Assembly (NCBI GenBank): GCA_014843695.1 | Contig: CM026397.1 | Location: 43,196,780-43,260,779 of the forward strand | Direction: 5' to 3' | DNA length: 64,000 nucleotides | Origin: Archivesica marissinica | Lineage: Eukaryota > Mollusca > Bivalvia > Venerida > Vesicomyidae | Shown here: positions 52,573-61,652 of the stretch, one piece after another | How positions within the stretch are numbered: the first letter of the stretch is position 1 | Layout: each line of letters begins with the position of its first letter | The notes under the pieces: model-generated | Told to the model about the DNA's origin: nothing | The model's input: only the letters and a program-made list of their open reading frames with translations | The model's database searches: none | Position numbers and translations under genes: made by a program

Positions 52573-53442
52573 ATGCATTCTAAGAAAGGATTCAAAAGCA
52601 TGGACATTTACTTGATTGCTATAATGCTGATGTACGTTCTAATGCCTCGTTATCAATGTAGCTGTAATAATTCCACGGAAGATGATACCAACAACCACAC
52701 AGTTAGTTGTCAGACACAGCTCATCGCAGAAAAACAAATTAATTACACGAATAATTCTTCAATTCAACCAAATGCCACTTTGAAATACAATTTAGCAAAT
52801 GAGAAAATAAATGGATCACTGAAATCAAATTTAAGTACAATTGTTGGATTAATTGTTAGAAATTCTAGCAGACACACCACAGAAAGCCTGCCTCAAAGAA
52901 AGAAAGAACTACCTGTGGCTATACTCATTGCTGGACCAGCTGCCGCAGTGAGCATCTGTATATTCATGTGTATTGCCTACTACTTCCATAATCTCCAGCT
53001 CAACAGTAGAGCAAAACAGTGGTCAGTTACGTTATATGTTACACCGGACTGCGACAGCGCGAGCTCTAACTCAACAGGCACACATACACGTGCGAGACTA
53101 TCTCGCGAAACTGACATATTCGGACACAAACGTAAAAGTTCGTCAAGCACGAAACTATCTCGTGACAATGACATATTCAGTCAAACACGTAAAAGCTCTC
53201 CTAGTTCGAGACTATCTCGGGAAAATGACATTTTCAGTCAAAAACGTAAAAGTTCGTCAAGCACGAAACTATCTCGTGACAATGATATGTTCAGTCAAAA
53301 ACGTAAAAACACTTTAACGGTTCCTAGCCTGTGTGTGCCGGATAGCAATCCGCTTAAACGGGGTTCAAGCTGGAGTGCAATTGCGGACCAGGAAATCCTT
53401 AGCATGTCTACCCCCAGGAGGCATTCCACATTCATTCTGTAA
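52573..53442 (+). CDS. Unrecognised type I membrane protein with four 19-residue cytoplasmic repeats (289 aa)
   Basis: Single-exon frame. The N-terminus has a signal-peptide-like hydrophobic run (about residues 11-24) followed by QCSC. A second ATG at 52600 (Met10, AGCATGG) has the better start context, so a 280-residue form is likely. Residues 30-110 hold about ten N-glycosylation sequons (around N32, N41, N57, N60, N67, N80, N86, N97) and few cysteines, as in a glycosylated stalk. Residues about 114-138 (PVAILIAGPAAAVSICIFMC) form one membrane span. The cytoplasmic tail has four tandem 19-residue repeats starting at L176, L195, L214 and L233, of the form LSRxxDIFSQKRKSSSSTK, with many basophilic kinase-type sites (RLS, KRKSS, and RRHS near the end). 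The C-terminus FIL could be a class II PDZ ligand. Silent codon differences between repeats argue for a real protein. I do not recognise the family. An ATTAAA lies at 53626. Confidence 0.72.
   Translation: MHSKKGFKSMDIYLIAIMLMYVLMPRYQCSCNNSTEDDTNNHTVSCQTQLIAEKQINYTNNSSIQPNATLKYNLANEKINGSLKSNLSTIVGLIVRNSSRHTTESLPQRKKELPVAILIAGPAAAVSICIFMCIAYYFHNLQLNSRAKQWSVTLYVTPDCDSASSNSTGTHTRARLSRETDIFGHKRKSSSSTKLSRDNDIFSQTRKSSPSSRLSRENDIFSQKRKSSSSTKLSRDNDMFSQKRKNTLTVPSLCVPDSNPLKRGSSWSAIADQEILSMSTPRRHSTFIL
53098..53325 (+). repeat. Coding minisatellite: four 57-bp units in the membrane-protein tail
   Basis: Four in-frame 57-bp units encode LSR(E/D)(T/N)D(I/M)F plus a KRK/TRK-Ser-rich stretch. The Arg codon of LSR is CGC, CGT, CGG and CGT in turn, and Asp and Ile codons also vary silently, while the LSR and DIF positions are kept. 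Confidence 0.85.
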
Positions 53443-53625
53443 TTTGAATAGTCCAGTACGAATGTTATCAATAGAAAAAAAGAATTTCGACAACTCAAGT
53501 TACTGTATGTTTGCAGTTTCGCGGATATATGTTATTCGAAGTGATGGTAAATGATATTTTATTTAAGTCTCTCTATAACGAGTCATCCAAAACTCTACAA
53601 AGAACTTCTATTGTACATTTATAAT

Positions 53626-53631
53626 ATTAAA
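53626..53631 (+). promoter_or_regulatory. Possible polyadenylation signal (ATTAAA)
   Basis: The common variant hexamer ATTAAA lies 184 bp after the stop of the membrane-protein gene and just before a minisatellite. No canonical AATAAA lies closer. Confidence 0.35.
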
Positions 53632-53641
53632 TGAATTGAAT

Positions 53642-53936
53642 ATGGGGGGTCCACAGACACTTGGTGATTGGTCCATTAGCGTATGTGTCATGGGGGATTC
53701 CACAGACACTTGGTGATTGGTCCATTAGCGTATGTGTCATGGGGGGGTCCACAGACACTTGGTGTTGGTCCATTAGCGTATGTGTCATGGGGGGGGGGTC
53801 CACAGACACTTGGTGATTGGTCCATTAGCGTATGTGTCATGGGGGATTCCACAGACACTTGGTGTTGGTCCATTAGCGTATGTGTCATGGGGGGGGGGTC
53901 CACAGACACTTGGTGATTGGTCCATTAGCGTATGTG
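53642..53936. repeat. About 50-bp minisatellite, six copies
   Basis: The unit contains CCACAGACACTTGGTG, TTGGTCCATTAGCG and TATGTGTCATGG, followed by a G-run of 5 to 10. Spacing between CCACAGACAC starts is 48-52 bp, the differences coming from the G-run and from GTGATTGG/GTGTTGG. The variable G-run is a likely slippage site. Confidence 0.92.
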
Positions 53937-54099
53937 ACATTTACCTTTTCTGAATGCTTATTTACTGTCTGTATTCCAATTCAATTTAGTTTAAACATTT
54001 CATTTTTCAATTATTTACAGCAACAAATAACATTTATACAACCTACTGAACAAGAATGAAAGACTAAGGCGTATAGAATACTTCTCCCACTACATTAGT

Positions 54100-54602
54100 T
54101 TAAACTTTATTTATATATAACGATTGCGTGTGTGTGTTTTACGTTTATTTATCGTCGCTACCGGTTGCCCATATGAGCGACGCCTCTTGAAGAAATTAGT
54201 AATTTCAGAGTTTTGGAGGATAGTGCAATGATACAGACAGAGACCTGTTCCAGAGTCTCCTCTGGTTCTTTTACGTACACGATGTAAAGCACCGACTCGA
54301 GACCTCGGTTTAAGTCCCACCTGAAAGACTGTTAATTGTATTAGGGTCAGACGGGGGATCGAACCTACAATCCCTGGATTACCAGTCCAGGGTGTTAACC
54401 ACTGGACTACATATCCGTTTGAGCAACGATTGCGAAACAAGCTGTAACAACTTATATGAACCACTCTTGTTGGCGCGGATGACAGCGTATGTGTGGTCTT
54501 TCGTGTGGGAGGAAACCAGAGCTCCCAGAGAAAACGTACGTGTCCGATCTGGCGACCATCATACACATAAACGAGGGCGCTAACCACTGATCGGACAGCC
54601 AT
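54100..54602 (-). mobile_element. tRNA-derived SINE, family C, interrupted by SINE A
   Basis: Read on the minus strand from 54602, the head is tRNA-like (GGCTGTCCGATCAGTGGTTA, then GCGCCCTCG). It is followed by GGGAGCTCTGGTTTCCTCCC, CGCCAACAAGAGTGG and ATATAAGTTGTTACAGC, then the tail TTGTTTCGCAATCG. The tail is split by the SINE A copy (54129-54424) and continues at 54128 toward 54100 (CGCAATCGTTATATATAAAT). The 3' tail matches that of the Nin-like SINE at 58160. The B box is degenerate. The outer target-site duplication was not found, so the ends are approximate. Confidence 0.65.
54129..54424 (-). mobile_element. Full-length SINE A, minus strand, with 10-bp TSD
   Basis: It is flanked by AACGATTGCG at 54119-54128 and 54425-54434. 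On the minus strand it has the same head (TAGTCCAGTGGTTAACACCC, perfect CTGGA/TCCAG stem, loop CTGGTAA, B box GGTTCGATCC), core (GTACGTAAAAGAACCAGAGG) and 3' end (GACGATAAATAAACGTAAAA) as the copy at 28703. The target duplication is itself part of the tail of SINE C, so this copy is the younger one. Confidence 0.9.
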
Positions 54603-54960
54603 TCAATGTGTAAACACAGTATAGCACGTTCTTGTAAACTTAATACAACAACTTGTATTATGGCGTGGATTGTAGCGGGGGTTCTTTCATGCTTGCATAT
54701 AAAGTGATGTACTGAGTTTATAGTTTATAACTTAAATGGTGATTCGGACAATTTACAAAATGTATGCATTCCAAAAAGCTAAATGGCACGTATGCTAATG
54801 TACCATTCACCGCATGCTTCATTTCCTGCACGTGCGGATATTTTAACGGTTTGTAAACGGTCCATTTACTAGTATGCATTCACAACATACTTATTTATAA
54901 AATAGTTTTTCAAATGATTCATTTCCAAACATGATTCTACTACTTTTAGAAAATGACATA
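54603..54960. other. Unique AT-rich sequence
   Basis: No gene, RNA or strong repeat recognised between the SINE pair and the fold-back element. Confidence 0.5.
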
Positions 54961-55160
54961 TTAACCCGTAACCTGCCAATCAAGGCTAAAGTCGCGTTTG
55001 TAAACAGCATAGAAGCAGATCAGACTCTATGCTGTTTGCTATTCGGACAGTGGAGCTAAAGCACTTGTCTGAATAGTAAACATAGATCTTTATCAGACGC
55101 GGTGTTACGTCACGGCTGATCTGGATCTATGTTGTTTGCATAGTCCGTCTAATTTACCCA
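54961..55160. mobile_element. Fold-back element (MITE-like) with nested inverted repeats
   Basis: An outer pair, 55002-55023 (AAACAGCATAGAAGCAGATC...) and 55116-55137, is complementary at 19 of 22. An inner pair, about 55026-55052 (CTATGCTGTTTGCTATTCGG...) and 55063-55088, is also complementary with a 3-nt gap, so the whole folds on itself. It begins TTAACCCGTAACC, reminiscent of TTAA-type ends, but a matching right end was not found. The CAGCATAG...GATCAG...CTGATCTGGATCTATG motif recalls an abundant bivalve fold-back family; this is recollection, not a search. Confidence 0.55.
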
Positions 55161-55682
55161 GCAGGCTAAGGACTGACACCGGTACTAATTATTACCGAAT
55201 ATATACGAATATATTTTCTTTATTTGGCATAAACATATATGTTCATCACCATAAACATAGCATGGCGGTTACAATAAATCTAACATACATCGTCATATAT
55301 TCTGAGAAAAGTGTGTGTATTATTAATTACATGTAATTAGAATATAGTGTATTAGTTACATATTTTTTAACATAATAACAATTATTTATCTTTAAACTAT
55401 GTAACTATATTTCGATGAACCCTACTGTTGATAATTGTGTTTTATACTATGTACATACTTTAGCTATTCAAGTTGTGTAACACAGGCCAGCATGCTTGTA
55501 AACTATACCAAGTACATATAGTGGTAGTTGTAAAACAATTGTAACCAAAGATAGATGACCCCCATAACAGCTTAAAGTGCTTGGGTGAACGAATACATAT
55601 CGAAGCAGAATGATATCTTAGACACTCGAATTTGAATACGTGTTCTTGAATCGGAGGTGTTCTGTATGTACACGAGGTTGCA
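55161..55682. other. Unique AT-rich sequence
   Basis: Strongly AT-rich with no recognisable gene or element; it leads into the 39-bp minisatellite. Confidence 0.5.
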
Positions 55683-55953
55683 CTGTATTACACTCGAGTT
55701 GCCTCATACAACACCTATGGACTGTATTACACTCGAGTTGCCTCATACAACACCTATGGACTGTATTACACTCGAGTTGCCTCATACAACACCTATGGAC
55801 TGTATTACACTCGAGTTGCCTCATACAACACCTATGGACTGTATTACACACGAGTTGCCTCATACAACACCTATGGACTGTATTACACACGAGTTGCCTC
55901 ATACAACACCTATGAACTGTATTACACACGAGTTGCCTCATACAACACCTATG
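55683..55953. repeat. 39-bp minisatellite, seven copies
   Basis: The unit is CTGTATTACACTCGAGTTGC followed by CTCATACAACACCTATGGA. The first four units carry CTCGAG (an XhoI site); the last three carry CACGAG, so two subtypes sit in separate halves. The unit is a multiple of 3, so frames stay open on both strands, which I regard as incidental. Confidence 0.95.
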
Positions 55954-56081
55954 CTAAAATAACATATCATTTGATTGTACATGAACTTTAAATATTTAGC
56001 AGAAATAACCTTGAATAGTGCCGCAGTTTGAAGAGTGGTATTCACGTTAGGAGTAATAAATGTGTAATACGTCAGGGAATG

Positions 56082-56163
56082 CATCATTGGTGGGATCGCA
56101 TCATCGGTGGGATCGCATCATCGGTGGGATCGCATCGGTGGGATCGCATCATTGGTGGGATCG
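56082..56163. repeat. 17-bp minisatellite, about five copies
   Basis: The unit is CATCATCGGTGGGATCG, with ATTGG/ATCGG variants and one 14-bp copy (CATCGGTGGGATCG). Confidence 0.92.
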
Positions 56164-56191
56164 AGCCTCTTTCCACTAACTTGTTGATGGT

Positions 56192-56801
56192 GCCATGGCC
56201 ACAGGGATTCGGCACGTTTGGGGGTACTAGTATATATATTTAAGTACAGGGATTCTACTCTGTGGGATGTCAGATTTCGCATCGATCAGTAAAATGGCAC
56301 TATCTGAAACAATTTTGTACAAATCTGTCCAAATATAACGCCTATCCCGAGTCTTTATATTGTTCTTCAAATAAAACACAACTTTTAGCTGCATGCATGT
56401 ATACTTTGCAAACAATTGCCACAGACATTGGCCATAGCAGGTCACATTTCCATACTAGGACACGGGTTCTCTCAGCAACAAAAAAAATCTTCGACGGGAG
56501 AGTTTTAACTGTGAATAACAATATCAATAAAATGTGTTTCCACTAACGTGTAGGTTTATTCGGCAAAAATGTACGTCAAAAAGAGATTTCGTAGTATTTT
56601 CAATTTGTTTTGAAAATTTCTAAAGCGGCGCAATTCGCGTTGAAACGAGCGTTCTGATTGGATTATTAGAATGTGACAAGATGTTTTTTTTATATGAAGA
56701 ATAATCATAATCCAATCAGAACGCTCGTTTCAACGCGAATTGCGCCGCTTTAGAAATTTTCAAAACAAACCCCAAACGTGCCGAATCCCTGTTGCCATGG
56801 C
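56192..56801. repeat. 95-bp inverted repeat with one arm split by 380 bp
   Basis: 56604-56666 and 56707-56769 are perfect reverse complements (63 bp) around a 40-bp spacer. The next bases on the right, 56770-56801, are the reverse complement of 56192-56223 with one mismatch in 32 (GGGATTCGGCACGTTTGGGG block). The right side is thus one contiguous 95-bp arm, while its left partner lies in two pieces separated by 56224-56603. The near identity means the structure is young or maintained by conversion. It could be a fold-back transposon or an inverted duplication with a later insertion or rearrangement. Confidence 0.9.
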
Positions 56802-57332
56802 CTGACCATTCCACTCGTTTCTTTAGTCGTGTCAAAATTAGACGTTTTCTGCACAAATTATGCGCAACGTAGATTATGGCACATTGTCCCCAACAAACAT
56901 ACAATACATGTATCTTGTATGGATAAGTTTTATACTCGTAGATAGGCTGCACTATACGCAGGTATTTTAGGCATGCATGCGCGTAGCCACAATGAGGCAC
57001 ACCCAGGCAGCTGTCTAGGTTAAAATTTCCATAGAAAAAAAACAGCAACGTACATGTATATCCATTTGCTGTATAAAATGCTGACTAGAGAGCTGAACGG
57101 TCAGTACATATTTATACGTCTAAACTCATTAAATCAGAAAATCGCTCCTATACCCAACACATTTAAGGGGGACCATGCCCCCGGTCCCCCCCCCCCTAGA
57201 TTGCCTCGGTTGAAAGTTGCCTCGACTACGGTACTGACATGTGTATATACAATTTATAAATAAATAGATATGTGATATATAGTTTAGACTGATACAATTA
57301 TAAATCACCCTTGCAAGCTTGTGTTTTACGGC
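56802..57332. other. Unique sequence, no gene recognised
   Basis: A minus-strand frame (56716-57048) overlaps the inverted repeat and shows nothing recognisable. A C-run of about 12 lies near 57187. No RNA gene seen. Confidence 0.5.
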
Positions 57333-58029
57333 GTATGTGTAGAGTTGTAAGCGTGGTGTATAAACAGGGTCGTTGTTAAAGTCTCCGTATGTGTAGAGTT
57401 GTAAGCGTGGTGTATAAACAGGGTCGTTGTTAAAGTCTCAGTATGTGTAGAGTTGTAAGCGTGGTGTATAAACAGGGTCGTTGTTAAAGTCTCCGTATGT
57501 GTAGAGTTGTAAGCGTGGTGTATAAACAGGGTCGTTGTTAAAGTCTCCGTATGTGTAGAGTTGTAAGCGTGGTGTATAAACAGGGTCGTTGTTAAAGTCT
57601 CCGTATGTGTAGAGTTGTAAGCGTGGTGTATAAACAGGGTCGTTGAAGTCTCCGTATGTGTAGAGTTGTAAGCGTGGTGTATAAACAGGGTCGTTGTTAA
57701 AGTCTCCGTATGTGTAGAGTTGTAAGCGTGGTGTATAAACAGGGTCGTTGCAGTCTCCGTATGTGTAGAGTTGTAAGCGTGGTGTATAAACATGGTCGTT
57801 GTTAAAGTCTCCGTATGTGTAGAGTTGTAAGCGTGGTGTATAAACAGGGTCGTTGCAGTCTCCGTATGTGTAGAGTTGTAAGCGTGGTGTATAAACATGG
57901 TCGTTGTTAAAGTCTCCGTATGTGTAGAGTTGTAAGCGTGGTGTATAAACAGGGTCGTTGTTAAAGTCTCCGTATGTGTAGAGTTGTAAGCGTGGTGTGT
58001 AAACAGGGTCGTTGCTAAAGTCTCCGTAT
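57333..58029. repeat. 54-bp minisatellite, about 13 copies
   Basis: The unit starts GTATGTGTAGAGTTGTAAGC, continues GTGGTGTATAAACAGGGTCG and ends TTGTTAAAGTCTCC. Some units are 48 bp, with GTTGCAGTCTCC or GTTGAAGTCTCC in place of GTTGTTAAAGTCTCC. Both lengths are multiples of 3, leaving a 190-codon reverse frame that I regard as incidental. Confidence 0.95.
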
Positions 58030-58159
58030 GGTCGTTATTATCACGTTCATTTCATTTTCCGAATGTCAATGGAGCTAACTAAAGCCATGGAGCTGGGCTA
58101 ACCTAGTATCTGCTACGCACTGGGCTTTTCTAGGAAGCGGATGATTAACATTGTGATCA

Positions 58160-58401
58160 TGGAAGTCGTGATAGCGCAGTGGATGCGCGTTCGCTTCAGG
58201 TGCGAAAGGTCCGGAGTTCGAGCCCCGCTGGAGCCGTTACGATTGTGCCCTTAGGCAAGGCATTTAAATTCCACATTGCCTCTTCTCTCCTTCATGGCGA
58301 TGGATTCCATCAGGAATGAGGTCTCGAGAGTGATTAATATAAGTTTGAAAGAACTTGTTTCGCAATCGAGCTAACAAAAATGTGTATAAACTAAACTAAA
58401 C
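58160..58401 (+). mobile_element. tRNA-derived SINE with Nin-like core and 14-bp TSD
   Basis: It is flanked by TAACATTGTGATCA at 58146-58159 and 58402-58415. The head has A-box region GTGATAGCGCAGTGGATGCG, an anticodon-type stem TTCGC/GCGAA with loop TTCAGGT (anticodon CAG, Leu-like), and B box GAGTTCGAGCCCC. The core GTGCCCTTAGGCAAGGCATT, followed by a CACATTGCCTC block, resembles the Nin domain described for invertebrate SINEs. The tail is ACTTGTTTCGCAATCGAGC with an ACAAAAATGTGTATAAAC end. The intact target duplication indicates a fairly recent insertion. Confidence 0.88.
58168..58235 (+). promoter_or_regulatory. Internal pol III promoter of the Nin-like SINE
   Basis: An A-box-like stretch at about 58170-58190 and a B box GAGTTCGAGCCCC at about 58214-58226 sit at tRNA-like spacing. 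Activity is inferred. Confidence 0.6.
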
Positions 58402-58415
58402 TAACATTGTGATCA

Positions 58416-59332
58416 CTGTGTACTGCTTCCATTTTGTAATACTACAATATACAGATTCTAAGTAAATGTTTGAGGATCTGTCCATAAATGAACTTGTTTT
58501 TGTGAAATTATTTTTATAAATTCCCTTTATGGACTTATATTCACACCACAGCGTGTACATTGTGGTGTGCTAACGTAAACAATAAGAGTGTCTGACTTTT
58601 TAGGATGCACACCGCTCAATGAGAGACATCGGTCAGTTATTGCCCTTGAATACTCCCTAAGAATATGTAGGTCCCCTTAAGTTTATTCCTCTGTTTTTAT
58701 CGTTATTTCCTTTGCACAACATGCTATCATTTTCTTCCACTTTCTCATATTATAATTATTACGTTACTATATCTCATCAGATATCCTACAGTTTATCCAA
58801 TGGGTAAAACATCTATAAACATTTTTTTTATCAATTAACTAACATGATTTGGATAAAATCACATTTATCAGAACGTAACATCTGGTTAGGGAACAACTGT
58901 AAAAACAAAGGATTCCAATTGAAAGGACTGCAATACATGTATGGGTAACTCGTACTGTATCTGCTCAATATATGTAATAGAACAGCCAGACAGGCCCCTC
59001 ATTGTATAGGGCTGTTTACTCATCCATGCGCTGGAACAAATAATACTGAAATCAATTCACAAACAGTCTCCTTAAAATGACCACAAAATTCCACATGTGT
59101 ACCACGTTCACAATACGAATGCAAACGGTCTCTGGCTTACAGTAAAACACAATCAAAGTTATAGGAGAGCTTTGAACAGTCATGGATTACTTTCTAGGGT
59201 ACAAAGACCGGGAACCAATTGCATCACTGGGATCACATGTGCTAGACTGTTATCCCCGCAATGTGGACAAGCTGGGGTCTGAGGGATTAACGCTTGCTAT
59301 TTTACAGGGTACTCTCCCTCTATGCCACCCCC

Positions 59333-59334
<2 letters not shown>
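58416..59334. other. Unique AT-rich sequence
   Basis: I see no gene with recognisable content. Frames at 59097-59282 and 59182-59505 run into a CT microsatellite and look incidental. Confidence 0.5.

Positions 59335-59368
<34 letters not shown>
59335..59368. repeat. (CT)n microsatellite
   Basis: An uninterrupted CT run follows CCCCCCTCC. It is a simple repeat. Confidence 0.95.
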
Positions 59369-59370
<2 letters not shown>

Positions 59371-59722
59371 CTGTCCGTAGGGTTGGAAATACGAATATTC
59401 GTATCCCGTGTGAAAGAGCGTTACCTATCCTCCACTTCCGTCTTGGTTTATTTCTGTTCAAACCAGCTGGATGCATTACTCATATGGTTTACAGGATACA
59501 TTTAGAACTTGATTGACGATGAAATGATTAGAACATCAGGTTAAAATCAGATTATTTACGTTACGTTAAATATATGATGCTGACACGTGTCGTACGAGGA
59601 TTCACGTACACCGGAAATACACCATACTGAGACAATACGGTGTGTACGTTAGTTTATACAAGTAGAATAGAATACATATAACAGGTAGTTGGTGTATATT
59701 ACTGGATTGATTGGCAGCAGAG
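59369..59722. other. Unique sequence between the microsatellite and the MITE
   Basis: Nothing recognisable apart from AT-rich unique DNA. Confidence 0.45.
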
Positions 59723-59724
59723 TA

Positions 59725-59900
59725 CAGCCAAACCTGTCTTAAGCAGCCTGCCAAGGGCATCATAGAAAGTGGTTGCTTAACACCGGTGGCTGCTTAATAG
59801 AGGCAAATGAATAGTAAGACAGCATATTTTGATATGGAAACTGGCTGCTTAATACAGGTTACCTGCATAATCCAGGCGACCGTTAGCATAGGGTTGACTG
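59725..59900. mobile_element. Tc1/mariner-type MITE (176 bp) with TA duplication
   Basis: TA at 59723-59724 and 59901-59902 flanks ends CAGCCAAACC (left) and CAGTCAACCC (right, reverse strand), 8 of 10 matching. TA duplication with CAG-starting ends fits the Tc1/mariner superfamily. Internally, GGCTGCTTAATA-like stretches recur three times (near 59770, 59787 and 59840). There is no coding capacity. Confidence 0.65.
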
Positions 59901-59943
59901 TATATACGTTGCCTATACAGTAGAGTACAATACATCGAGACCT

Positions 59944-61652
59944 CCGATCATTATTGTACCTCGATCATGTGGTACCCCCGATAAATATGTTGTACACGCT
60001 ATAAGTATGGTACCCCCCGATAAATATGTTGTACACGCTATAATTATGGTACCCCCAATCAATAGTTGTACTCCCGATAAAATATAGTACCCTGATCAAT
60101 TGGTACCCCTGTTCAATATGGTGCCTCCGACCAATATGGTACCCCGATCAATATGGTACCCCTGACCAATACAACCGTCAATATGGTACCCCGATCATAT
60201 GACCCCGATCAATATGATACCCCCGATCAATATGTTGTACCCCCGATAAATATGGTACACCCAATCAATATGTTGTACCCCCGATAAATATGGTACAACC
60301 AATCAATATGTTGTACCACCGATAAATATTGTACCCTGATCAATATGGTACCCTGATCAATATGGTGCCTCCAACCAATATGGTACCCCGATCAATTCGT
60401 ACCCCTGACCAATAAACAACCGATCAATATGGTACCCCGATCATATGGTACCACCGACCAATATGGTACCCCGATCAATATGGTACCCCCGATCAATAAA
60501 CCATCAAAATCAATATGGTACCCCGATCCATATGGTACCGCCGACCAATATGACCCCGATCCATATGGTACCATCGGGGTACCACCGACCATATGGTACC
60601 CCCGATCAATATGATACACCGATCAATATGATAACCCCGATCAATATGTACCCCCGATCATATGGTACCCCCACCCGATCAATATGATACACCGATCAAT
60701 ATGATAACCCCGATCAATATGGTACACCCGATCAATATGGTACCCCCGAACAATATGATACACCGATCAATATGATAACCCCGATCAATATGGTACACCC
60801 GATCAATATGGTACCCCCGAACAATATGATACACCGATCAATATGATAACCCCGATCAATATCGTACCCCCGATCAATATGGTACCCCCGAACAATATGA
60901 TACACCGATCAATATGATAACCCCGATCAATATGGTACACCCGATCAATATGGTACCCCCGAACAATATGGTACACCCGATCAATATGGTACCCCCGAAC
61001 AATATGATACACCGATCAATATGATAACCCCGATCAATATGGTACACCCGATCAATATGGTACCCCCAATCAATATGGTACACCCGATCAATATCGTACC
61101 CCCAATCAATATGGTACACCCGATCAATATCGTACCCCCAATCAATATGGTACACCCGATCAATATGATACCCCCGATCAATATGGTACCACCCCCGATC
61201 ATAGGTAACCCCTGACCATAAACAACCGTCCAATATGGTACCCCCTATCCCGATCAATATGGTACACCTGACCAATAAACCACGCAAAATGGTACCCCGA
61301 TCAAATTAACCCCCGATCAATAAGGTACCCCCGATCAATATGGTAACCCTGATCAATCATATGGTACCTAACCCCGTCAATATGTAACCCCGATCAATAT
61401 GGTAACCCCATCAATATTGGGAACCCATATGGACCCCCCGATCAATATGGTACCCCGATCATATGGTACCCCCGATCAATATGGTACCCCCGATCAATAT
61501 GATACCCCCGATCAATATGGTAACCCCGATCAATATGGTACCCCCGATCAATATGGTAACCCCGATCAATATGATACCCCCGATCAATATGGTAACCCCG
61601 ATCAATATGGTACTCCCGATCAATATGGTACCCCCGATCAATATGATAACCC
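59944..61652. repeat. Degenerate 18-bp satellite (GATCAATATGGTACCCCC)
   Basis: The unit is GATCAATATGGTACCCCC with many variants (GATAAATATG, GATGATACACC, ATCATATGG, ACCAATATGG), indels and gapped units. It is far less uniform than the large arrays, especially at 59944-60700; the copies next to the gap (61440-61652) are the most regular. A 138-bp block (TGATACACCGATCAATATGA... onward) is repeated near 60625-61030. The array runs into gap 2. Confidence 0.92.

Noticed and set aside
56716..57048. 110-codon reverse frame
   Set aside because: Its C-terminal part lies in the inverted-repeat arm, and nothing in it is recognisable.
57326..57898. 190-codon reverse frame with a Thr/His-rich repeat
   Set aside because: It is a product of the 54/48-bp minisatellite, without conserved flanks.
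58160..58235. A functional tRNA-Leu gene
   Set aside because: It lacks the long variable arm and a matched acceptor stem. It is the head of a SINE with a 14-bp target duplication.
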